Notes under the pieces: generated by a model | What the model was told of the DNA's origin: nothing | Database searches by the model: none | The model's input: only the letters and a program-made list of their open reading frames with translations | Shown here: positions 55,430 to 64,000 of the stretch, piece after piece | Layout: each line of letters starts with the position of its first letter | Position numbering within the stretch: position 1 is the first letter of the stretch | From: Burkholderia latens | GTDB taxonomy: Bacteria; Pseudomonadota; Gammaproteobacteria; Burkholderiales; Burkholderiaceae | Assembly (NCBI RefSeq): GCF_001718795.1 | Contig: NZ_CP013438.1 | Location: 2,232,001-2,296,000, forward strand | Direction: 5' to 3' | DNA: 64,000 bases | Translations under genes and position numbers: made by a program

Positions 55430-56443
55430 TCAGATGCCGAGTTCGGCGCGCACGGCCTGCCAGTTCGCGCGCGTCATCAGCTTGCCGCTCGTCTGCGTGT
55501 CGGCCGGCGGCACCTTGCCGTTGCGGATCCAGTCGACGAGGTTCTGCGTGCTGTCCTTGCCGTGGTTCGTCGAGCTGACCGCGATCGTCCCGTAGAAGCC
55601 GGTCGGCTCCTTCTTCTGGAATTCGGCGAACGCCTCGCCCGCACCGTTGATGCCGACGCCGATCACGTCGGCCGCCGGGATGTGCAGCTGTTCGGTCGCG
55701 CGCACCGCGCCGAGCACGGTTTCCTCGTTCAGCGCGTAGATCACCCACTTCTTCACGTTCGGATGACGGGCGAGCACGGGCGCTGCCGCGCTGAAGCCGC
55801 CTTCGTCGTCGGTCGTCTTCTGCGGCGCGTCGAAGATGTTCTCCTTGCGGAAGCCGTTCGCAAGCAGCGCCTGCGTCGCGCCGTCGGTGCGCAGCTTCGC
55901 GGTCGGCAGCTCGTAGTTGGTCACGCGCAGCGCGCCGACTTCTTCCGGCTTCCAGCCGCGGCGCTTCATCTCGTCGGCGATCGCCTGACCGACCTGGTTG
56001 CCGATCTTCGTCGCCGACATCCCGAGGTGCGGCACGTTCGGCAGCGGCTTGCCGGTCGAATCGACGAGCTGGTCGTCGACCGTCACGAACTTCATGTTGT
56101 AGCGCTTCGCGCGCGACGCGATCGCCGGCCCGAGCCGCACGTCGGGCGCGCAGATCACGAAACCCTGCGCGCCTTGCGAGCCGAGGTTGTCGATCGCGGC
56201 CAGCACCTTCTCGCCGTCCGGCGTGCCGATCTTCACGACCGAGAAGTTCTCCTTCTGGCCGAGCGCGGCGGCAGCGTTCTGCTCGTTGATGAACCATGCC
56301 TGCTCGGGCATCTTCACCAGAAAGCCGATCTTCAGCGGCGCGTCGGCGTGGGCGGCGCCCTGCATCCCGAGCGGGGCGATGCAGAGCGCGGCGAGCAGTG
56401 CGCGCAGCGTGTGTCGGCGGATCGTTCGATTCGTGCGGTTCAT
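55430..56443 (-). CDS. araF: L-Arabinose-binding periplasmic protein
   Basis: 337-residue periplasmic protein with a 33-residue signal peptide ending AAHA. The opening [26 protein letters not shown] is that of AraF, where Lys and Trp contact the sugar; [29 protein letters not shown] is the C-terminal sugar-site block. AAGGAG precedes ATG 56443. Supplies AraGH. Confidence 0.93.
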   Translation of the reverse strand: MNRTNRTIRRHTLRALLAALCIAPLGMQGAAHADAPLKIGFLVKMPEQAWFINEQNAAAALGQKENFSVVKIGTPDGEKVLAAIDNLGSQGAQGFVICAPDVRLGPAIASRAKRYNMKFVTVDDQLVDSTGKPLPNVPHLGMSATKIGNQVGQAIADEMKRRGWKPEEVGALRVTNYELPTAKLRTDGATQALLANGFRKENIFDAPQKTTDDEGGFSAAAPVLARHPNVKKWVIYALNEETVLGAVRATEQLHIPAADVIGVGINGAGEAFAEFQKKEPTGFYGTIAVSSTNHGKDSTQNLVDWIRNGKVPPADTQTSGKLMTRANWQAVRAELGI

Positions 56444-56516
56444 GCGTGTCTCCTTGTAATGGCTTGGGTCTTCAACATCCGTCGTGCCGGTCTCGCTTTG
56501 GCGCATCGGCACATTG

Positions 56517-58407
<1,891 letters not shown>

Positions 58408-58457
58408 GGTTCGGTCCTGCGTCAGTCGAAACGGCGTTCAGCCGGAAAACAATGCGT

Positions 58458-59816
58458 TCACGATTCGCCGGCGAATGCGCGTGCGGCCGGCTCGGGCGTG
58501 CGCAGCGCGGCGCGGACCACGAACGTCATCAGCACCGCGAACAGCAGCGTCGCCGCGAGGAAGTACAGGCCGGCAGCGAGGCTGCCGGTCGATGCCTTGA
58601 TCAGCCCGATGCCGTACGGCCCGGCGTAGCCGCCGAGATTCGCGAGCGAGTTGATCGCGGCGATGCCGACCGCCGCGCTCGTGCCGGTCAGGAATTCGCC
58701 GGGCAGCGCCCACACGACGGCCTGGATCGAATAGAGCGAGAACGCGGTCAGGCAGATGAACAGGAACTGCAGCGCAGGTTGCCGCACCCATGCGCTGGCG
58801 GCCATCGTCGCTGCGGCGGCCGCGGAGACGACGACGATGTGCCAGTAGCGCTCGCGCTTGCGATCCGAGTGGCGCGGCACGACGAGCAGGCCGGCCACCG
58901 CGAACAGGTAAGGCACGGCGGACAGCAGTCCGGTTGCCGCATCGCCGGTGCCGAATGCGTGGATGATCGTCGGCAGCCACAGCGACAGCCCGTAGATGCA
59001 CAGCGGAAACGGCAGGAACAGCGCGGCGAGCAGCAGCACGCGGCGATCGCGCAACGCGGCGAGCGGATTGCCGTGCGAATCGGGGCGATACGTGTCGCGG
59101 TCGGCGGCGAGTTGCCGTGCGATCCAGCGGCGTTCGCCGTCGTTCAGCCAGCGCGCATGCGCGGGCGACTCCGGCAGCAGCCGCAGCGTGGGCCACGCAA
59201 GCAGCACGGCCGGCAGGCCGCTGACGACGAACAGCGTCTGCCAGTCCGACAGGCCGAGCAGCCCGTGCGTGGACAGCAGCCAGCCCGCGAGGGGGCCCGT
59301 CACGATGCCGGCGAGCGGTTGCGCGAGCACGAGCAGGCCGATCACGCGTGCGCGCTCGCGCATCGGAAACCATTGCGTGAGGAAGTAGAGGATGCCGGGA
59401 TAGAGGCCGGCTTCGGCCGCACCGAGCAGGAAGCGCAGCACGTAGAAGCTGGTCGGCCCCTGCACGAGCGCCATCGCCATCGTGATCACGCCCCACGTCG
59501 CGAGAATGCGCGCGAACCACACGCGTGCGCCTAAGCGGCCGAGCGCGAGGTTGCTCGGCACTTCGCACAGGAAGTAGCCGATGAAGAACAGGCCGGCTCC
59601 GAGGCCGTAAGCGGCATCGCCGAGGCCGATCGCTGCGTTCATGTGCAGCTTTGCGAAGCCGACGACGGTGCGGTCGACGTATGCGACCACGTAGATCAGC
59701 GCGAGGAACGGCACGAGCTTGCGTGTGAGCAGGCGGGTGAGTTGCCGTTCGTCGACGGCTGCCGGCGAATCGGACTGGTCCGCCGCGGGGTGCGCGGGCG
59801 TGTACTGCGTCGTCAT
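58458..59816 (-). CDS. MFS transporter, anion:cation symporter (ACS) type
   Basis: 452-residue 12-helix transporter. After helix 1, VAYVDRTVVGFAKLHMNAAIGLGDAAYGLGAGLFFIGYF matches GudP/RhmT/phthalate-permease relatives, which carry sugar acids. In this operon it may import L-arabonate, complementing the AraFGH sugar importer. AGGAG precedes ATG 59816. Three hairpin repeats lie just upstream, between it and the dehydratase gene. Confidence 0.9.
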   Translation of the reverse strand: MTTQYTPAHPAADQSDSPAAVDERQLTRLLTRKLVPFLALIYVVAYVDRTVVGFAKLHMNAAIGLGDAAYGLGAGLFFIGYFLCEVPSNLALGRLGARVWFARILATWGVITMAMALVQGPTSFYVLRFLLGAAEAGLYPGILYFLTQWFPMRERARVIGLLVLAQPLAGIVTGPLAGWLLSTHGLLGLSDWQTLFVVSGLPAVLLAWPTLRLLPESPAHARWLNDGERRWIARQLAADRDTYRPDSHGNPLAALRDRRVLLLAALFLPFPLCIYGLSLWLPTIIHAFGTGDAATGLLSAVPYLFAVAGLLVVPRHSDRKRERYWHIVVVSAAAAATMAASAWVRQPALQFLFICLTAFSLYSIQAVVWALPGEFLTGTSAAVGIAAINSLANLGGYAGPYGIGLIKASTGSLAAGLYFLAATLLFAVLMTFVVRAALRTPEPAARAFAGES

Positions 59817-59831
59817 CTTGTCTCCTGTCGG

Positions 59832-59978
59832 TCCACGTTAGCGCTTTAGCGCTTACGTGGACCCCATGCTTCGCGGTCGGTCCACGTTAGCGCTTCAGCG
59901 CTTGCGTGGATCCCATGCTTCGCGGTCGATGCACGTCAGCGCTTTACCGCTTGCATCGATCCCATGCTTCGCGGTCGG
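59832..59978. repeat. Three tandem 49-bp hairpin repeats
   Basis: Units start at 59832, 59881 and 59930. Copy 1 forms GGTCCACGT / ACGTGGACC (59830-59838 with 59855-59863) around AGCGCT-TT-AGCGCT. Copy 2 keeps it with two arm changes. Copy 3 has different arms that pair in another register (CGATGCA at 59927-59933 with TGCATCG at 59952-59958). CCATGCTTCGCGGTC ends every copy. They lie in the transcript between the dehydratase and MFS genes. No T-run follows, so they are not plain terminators. Confidence 0.9.
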
Positions 59979-60067
59979 ACTGCGATCGCGCTCGACCACA
60001 TCGTGCGCGTCACCGCATTCCCCTCAATCGCCGCCCTCGTCCTTTCTCGAACGCCACTGCCTGCCGC

Positions 60068-61819
60068 TCAATGCGAATGGCTCGGCACGTCCGCGCCGCG
60101 CATGCCGACCAGAAAGTCGAGGTCGCACCCCTCGTCGGCCTGCAGCACGTGATCGATATACAGCCGCGCATAACCACCCTTGCCCAACTGCCCGGCCACG
60201 CCCGGCGCCGCATTCGGATCGACATCCGACAGACGGCGCTGCAATTCTTCGTCGGTGATGTCCAGATGGAGCGTGCCGGCCTCGCAGTCCAGTTCGATCC
60301 AGTCGCCGTTGCGCACCGCGGCGAGCGGCCCGCCCGCGGCCGCTTCCGGCGCGACGTGCAGCACGACCGTGCCGTACGCGGTGCCGCTCATCCGTGCATC
60401 CGAGATCCGCACCATGTCCTTCACGCCCTGGCGCAGCAGTTTCGGCGGCAGCCCCATGTTGCCGACCTCGGCCATTCCCGGATACCCGCGCGGCCCGCAG
60501 TTCTTCAGCACCATCACGGAGCTCGCGTCGATATCGAGCGATTCGTCGTTGATCGTCGCCTTGTAGTGTTCGAGGTTCTCGAACACCACCGCGCGGCCGC
60601 GATGCTTCAGCAGCTCGGGACTCGCCGCCGACGGCTTCAGCACCGCACCGCGCGGCGCGAGATTGCCGCGCAGGATACAGATCCCGCCGTCCGCGATCAG
60701 CGGACGGTCGAGCGGGCGAATCACTTCGTCGTCGTAGTTCGGCGCTTCGCGCACGTTCTCCCACAACGACTTGCCGTTGACCGTCAGTGCATCCGGATGC
60801 GGCAGCAGCCCGCCTTCGCCGAGCCGGCGCAGCACGGCCGGCAGGCCGCCCGCGTAATAGAACTCCTCCATCAGGAAGCGCCCCGACGGCATCAGGTCGA
60901 CGATCGTCGGCGTGTCGCGGCCGATGCGCATCCAGTCCTCGAGTTCCAGCGGCACGCCGATGCGGCCCGCGATCGCCTTCAGGTGGATCACCGCATTGGT
61001 CGAGCCGCCGATCGCCGCGTTTGCGCGGATGGCGTTCTCGAACGCCGCGCGCGTCAGGATCTTCGACAGCACGAGCCCTTCGAGCGCCATCTCGACGATG
61101 CGGATGCCGGACATGTGCGCGAGCACGTAACGGCGCGAATCGACGGCCGGAATCGCCGCGTTGTGCGGCAGCGCGACGCCGAGCGCCTCGGCCATGCACG
61201 CCATCGTCGATGCGGTGCCCATCGTGTTGCAGGTGCCCGCCGAGCGCGACATGCCGGCTTCCGCCGACAGGAAGTGATGCAGGTCGATCTCGCCGGCCTT
61301 CAGTGCTTCATGCAGCTGCCAGACGGCCGTGCCCGAACCGATGTTCTTGCCTTCCAGCTTGCCGTTCAGCATCGGGCCGCCCGACACGACGATCGCCGGC
61401 ACGTCGCAGCTCGCCGCGCCCATCAGCAGTGCGGGCGTGGTCTTGTCGCAGCCCGCGAGCAGCACGACCGCGTCGATCGGGTTGCCGCGGATCGCTTCCT
61501 CGACGTCCATCGATGCAAGATTGCGCGTGAGCATCGCGGACGGCCGCAGGTTCGATTCGCCGTTCGAGAACACCGGGAACTCGACGGGGAAGCCGCCCGC
61601 TTCGGAGATCCCGCGCTTCACGTGCTCGGCGAGCTTGCGGAAGTGCGCGTTGCAGGGTGTCAGTTCGGACCACGTATTGCAGATGCCGATGATCGGCCGA
61701 CCGTCGAATTCGTGATCGGGAATGCCCTGGTTCTTCATCCAGCTCCGGTACATGAAGCCGTTCTTGTCGTTGGTGCCGAACCATTGGGTGGAGCGCAGCC
61801 TGGGTTTTGTTGCCGACAT
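60068..61819 (-). CDS. IlvD/Edd-family dehydratase, probable L-arabonate dehydratase
   Basis: 583-residue iron-sulfur sugar-acid dehydratase. Family blocks: SELTPCNAHFRKLAEHVKRG (cluster Cys), LLAGCDKTTPALLMGAASCD (cluster Cys), SAGTCNTMGTASTMACMAEALG and ISDARMSGTAYGTVVLH. It removes water from L-arabonate to give L-2-keto-3-deoxyarabonate. First gene of the arabinose operon, divergent from the LysR gene. A 248-bp gap with hairpin repeats follows it. Confidence 0.9.
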   Translation of the reverse strand: MSATKPRLRSTQWFGTNDKNGFMYRSWMKNQGIPDHEFDGRPIIGICNTWSELTPCNAHFRKLAEHVKRGISEAGGFPVEFPVFSNGESNLRPSAMLTRNLASMDVEEAIRGNPIDAVVLLAGCDKTTPALLMGAASCDVPAIVVSGGPMLNGKLEGKNIGSGTAVWQLHEALKAGEIDLHHFLSAEAGMSRSAGTCNTMGTASTMACMAEALGVALPHNAAIPAVDSRRYVLAHMSGIRIVEMALEGLVLSKILTRAAFENAIRANAAIGGSTNAVIHLKAIAGRIGVPLELEDWMRIGRDTPTIVDLMPSGRFLMEEFYYAGGLPAVLRRLGEGGLLPHPDALTVNGKSLWENVREAPNYDDEVIRPLDRPLIADGGICILRGNLAPRGAVLKPSAASPELLKHRGRAVVFENLEHYKATINDESLDIDASSVMVLKNCGPRGYPGMAEVGNMGLPPKLLRQGVKDMVRISDARMSGTAYGTVVLHVAPEAAAGGPLAAVRNGDWIELDCEAGTLHLDITDEELQRRLSDVDPNAAPGVAGQLGKGGYARLYIDHVLQADEGCDLDFLVGMRGADVPSHSH

Positions 61820-61898
61820 CGTCAGTCCTGTGGTGACGGGATACCGGCGCAGTCTAGGCAGAATTTTGATAACTGGCTAATGACGTTTTAGGCGATTA

Positions 61899-61922
61899 CG
61901 ATATCCATTCCGATATCGATAT
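61899..61922. promoter_or_regulatory. Repeated CGATATC sites in the divergent arabinose promoter
   Basis: CGATATC at 61899-61905 and 61911-61917, with a further GATAT at once after, 12-17 bp before the LysR start and about 80 bp before the dehydratase start. GATATC is self-complementary. Likely binding site of the LysR regulator. Confidence 0.45.
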
Positions 61923-61933
61923 AAACCCGTACG

Positions 61934-62884
61934 ATGACCGAAGCCAGCCCGTGGGGAAACCGCAACCGCTTGAAGACGCGCCAGCTGCTGCTGGTCGTCG
62001 CGCTCGCCGACGAAGGCAGCATTCACCGCGCAGCGGCCGCGTTGAGCATGACGCAGCCCGCCGCGTCGAAGCTGCTGCGCGAGCTCGAGGAATCGATTGG
62101 CGCGGTGCTGTTCGAGCGGTTGCCGCGCGGGATGCGGCCGACGCTATACGGCGACGCGTTGATCCGCCACGCGCGCGCGGCGCTTGGCAGCCTCGACCAG
62201 GCGCGCGAGGAGCTGGCCGCGCTGAAGGCCGGCCACCTGGGGCACGTGGCGGTGGGCGCGATCACGTCGCCGGGATTGCGGCTCGTGCCGCCGGCTGTCG
62301 CTGCCGTGAAGGGGACACATGCGAACGTGCGGGTGTCCGTCGCAATCGACACGAGCAACGTGCTGCTCGAACATCTCGCGCAGGACAAGCTCGACATTGT
62401 GCTCGGAAGGCTGTCCGCCGAGCACGACAAGCTGCATCTGCGCTACGAGCCGCTCACGGGCGAGCCGGTCGCCGCGGTCGTGCGGCCCGACCATCCGCTG
62501 CTCGCGCAGGCGCCGCTGTCGCTCGCCGACGTGCAGCGCGCCGCGTGGGTGATGCCGCCGGCCGGCAGCGTGCTGCGCCACCGCTTCGAACTCGTGTTCC
62601 AGCGCGCGAGCCTGGCGCCGCCGGCGAACGTCGTCGAGACGGCGGCGCTGCTGTTCATTACGCAATTGATCGAGCAGAGCGACATGATCGCCGTGCTCGC
62701 GGAGGACGTCGCGCGATACTACGCGCGACACGGGATCGTCACGATGCTGCCGCTGGAGATGGACTGCCGGATGGACGATTTCGGGATCATCACGCGCACC
62801 GACCGGCTGCATTCGCCTGCCGTCGAGGTGATGGCGGACGCGATTCGGGCGGCCGCGCGGGAGGTGTACGGGGTCGCGCTGTAA
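61934..62884 (+). CDS. LysR-family regulator of the arabinose operon (GbpR-like)
   Basis: 316 residues. The winged helix at 12-72 contains LADEGSIHRAAAALSMTQPAASKLLRELEE; the effector domain starts near 98 (GHLGHVAVGAITSPGLRLVPPAV). It resembles GbpR, a LysR protein beside sugar-binding protein genes in Azospirillum. Divergent from the eight-gene operon with a 114-bp spacer that holds CGATATC repeats. An arabinose-pathway intermediate is the likely inducer. Confidence 0.9.
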   Translation: MTEASPWGNRNRLKTRQLLLVVALADEGSIHRAAAALSMTQPAASKLLRELEESIGAVLFERLPRGMRPTLYGDALIRHARAALGSLDQAREELAALKAGHLGHVAVGAITSPGLRLVPPAVAAVKGTHANVRVSVAIDTSNVLLEHLAQDKLDIVLGRLSAEHDKLHLRYEPLTGEPVAAVVRPDHPLLAQAPLSLADVQRAAWVMPPAGSVLRHRFELVFQRASLAPPANVVETAALLFITQLIEQSDMIAVLAEDVARYYARHGIVTMLPLEMDCRMDDFGIITRTDRLHSPAVEVMADAIRAAAREVYGVAL

Positions 62885-63030
62885 GGGGCGGCGGCGGGTG
62901 CGGTGATCGGTCGCCGTCCTGGATAACCCCTGGCCTGCGGGGCGATACCTCACCGCTGTTCGGTCCGGCACGATCTCGACCCAACTTCACTCGACGGCAA
63001 CGTGCCTTCGCGCGCTCCCCAACGCCTGCC

Positions 63031-63507
63031 TCACACTGCAGCAACCTCGATCACCGGCTCGCACCGGACCGGGAAATTCACCGAATTCGCCACATAGCAC
63101 TTCGCATGCGCGTCATGATGCAGCCGCTCGGCTAGCTCGTGGTCGTCGCCCGCGCGGATCGTCACGCGCGGATGCAGCACGATTTCGGTGAAGCGCCCCG
63201 GCTCGGGATTGTCGAGCATAGTCCCCTCTGCGTCGTCGACATACGCAAGCACGCGCACGCCCGCATCCGCACACAGATGCAGATACCAGAGCTTGTGGCA
63301 CGCCGATACCGAAGCCAGCAGCAGGTCTTCCGGATTCCACCGCGCCGCGTCGCCGCGAAACGCTGCATCCGACGAGCCGGGAATGTCCGGCTTCGAACCC
63401 GCCCGGATCACATGATCGCGGCCGTATTCGCGATACCCCGACGTACCGGTGCCCCGGTTGCCGGTCCACTCCACTGCCACGCGGTACTTGTGTTCGCCGT
63501 GCGCCAT
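63031..63507 (-). CDS. OsmC-family peroxiredoxin-like protein
   Basis: 158-residue OsmC/Ohr-fold protein. The first redox Cys is in LLASVSACHKLWYLHLC and the second in HHDAHAKCYVANSVNFPV, spaced as in YhfA/OsmC relatives that reduce organic hydroperoxides. AAGGAG lies 6 nt before ATG 63507; the longer frame to 63795 is spurious. It is divergent from the GntR gene, with an operator-like site between them. Confidence 0.9.
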   Translation of the reverse strand: MAHGEHKYRVAVEWTGNRGTGTSGYREYGRDHVIRAGSKPDIPGSSDAAFRGDAARWNPEDLLLASVSACHKLWYLHLCADAGVRVLAYVDDAEGTMLDNPEPGRFTEIVLHPRVTIRAGDDHELAERLHHDAHAKCYVANSVNFPVRCEPVIEVAAV

Positions 63508-63561
63508 CTCGCTCTCCTTCGATATCGGAACGTGAGGCCGCCATTGTGGCACCGGAATGTC

Positions 63562-63585
63562 GTTTGGTATACCATTATTCCAAAC
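63562..63585. promoter_or_regulatory. TGGTATACCA site within a wider inverted repeat, probable GntR operator
   Basis: TGGTATACCA at 63565-63574 is a perfect palindrome of the TGGTnnACCA form bound by FadR/FCD-type GntR regulators. An overlapping pair GTTTGG (63562-63567) and CCAAAC (63580-63585) adds a second symmetry. It ends 17 bp before the GntR start and 55 bp before the OsmC start. Confidence 0.6.
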
Positions 63586-63601
63586 TAAGGAACGCGAACG
63601 C

Positions 63602-64000
63602 ATGGAAGCCAGACTCGATTCCACGGCGGATGCCGTGGCCGCATCGTTGCGGGAGATGATCATCAACGGCGAGCTGCAGGCAGGCGAGCGGCTGGTCGAG
63701 CGCGATCTCGCCGAGCGCTTCGGGATCAGCCGGATTCCGATGCGCGAGGCGATCCAGCGGCTGGAGCGAGAAGGACTGCTGGACATCTTCCGCAATCGTG
63801 GCGCGGTCGTGCGGATGCTGAGCGCGTCCGACGTGCAGGAAATTTACGACATGCGCGCGCTGCTCGAAGGCGATGCGATCTACCGGAGCGTGAAGCGGCT
63901 CGACGACGAGACGCTCGCGCGAGCCGAACTCGTGCACCGGCTGCTCGGCGAATCCAGCGTGCCGCGCCGGCAAGGCGAACTGAATCGCGAATTCCACGCA
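63602..64000 (+). CDS. GntR-family regulator, FCD subfamily (3' end cut by window)
   Basis: The first 133 residues are in the window. The winged helix at 8-75 contains INGELQAGERLVERDLAERFGISRIPMREAIQRLEREGLL, then the FCD ligand domain begins (SASDVQEIYDMRALLEGDAI, LNREFH at the edge). It probably binds the TGGTATACCA site in front of itself and may control the OsmC gene or genes beyond the right edge. Confidence 0.92.
   Translation, partial: MEARLDSTADAVAASLREMIINGELQAGERLVERDLAERFGISRIPMREAIQRLEREGLLDIFRNRGAVVRMLSASDVQEIYDMRALLEGDAIYRSVKRLDDETLARAELVHRLLGESSVPRRQGELNREFHA

Noticed and set aside
59832..59978. Candidate CRISPR or attachment site
   Set aside because: Direct 49-bp tandem repeats with no unique spacers, no integrase and no tRNA nearby.

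Overview
This is chromosomal DNA of high GC content from a beta-proteobacterium, most likely a Burkholderia of the cepacia complex. The support is the codon bias (G/C at nearly all third positions), a Burkholderia-type porin, DUF4148 and glycine-zipper proteins, a hopanoid locus, and many catabolic islands each with its own regulator. I see no rRNA or tRNA genes, no insertion sequences, no phage genes and no CRISPR array. The window opens inside an oligopeptide-binding protein and closes inside a GntR regulator.

Layout. 1-6 kb: peptide uptake (OppA-type binding protein, XRE-cupin regulator, POT symporter) and an OpgC-like membrane protein. 6-14 kb: rarD and acyP, then a hopanoid side-chain locus (hpnA, hpnB, ispH, hpnH) that also encloses a gene for an Ala-rich 14-residue-repeat coiled-coil protein. 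14-26 kb: small hypothetical proteins, a DOPA-dioxygenase-like protein, HlyIII, the cstA-ybdD pair, an AGCS amino-acid symporter, a PRC-barrel protein, a DAHP synthase and a YceH protein. 26-38 kb: a catabolic and regulatory patchwork (SDR; a class II aldolase, DapA-like and MOSC operon facing XRE-cupin and HutC-type regulators; an orphan binding protein with a PhyH dioxygenase; a LysR regulator; two tandem cytosine-deaminase-like amidohydrolases). 38-42 kb: lipoprotein, GNAT, a gene remnant, a class III aminotransferase and an exonuclease.

42-51.7 kb is a complete feruloyl-ester island. A lipoprotein esterase of the tannase/feruloyl esterase family, a porin and an aromatic-acid MFS importer form one transcription unit. 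Feruloyl-CoA hydratase/lyase, vanillin dehydrogenase and feruloyl-CoA synthase form another. A MarR regulator sits upstream. Both units carry the same ATCAGG-N3-CCTGAT inverted repeat in front of their first gene, which predicts one regulon.

51.8-62.9 kb is an eight-gene, one-direction operon for non-phosphorylative L-arabinose oxidation: IlvD/Edd dehydratase, MFS, DapA-family dehydratase, sugar dehydrogenase, AraFGH importer and SMP-30 lactonase, divergent from a LysR regulator. The last enzyme, alpha-ketoglutarate semialdehyde dehydrogenase, is not in the window. Three 49-bp tandem hairpin repeats lie inside this operon. I found no clearly undescribed multigene system. The best leads are the shared ferulate operator, the hairpin repeats, the coiled-coil gene in the hopanoid locus, the operon of unknown substrate at 27-30 kb, and gene fragments too short for routine calling.
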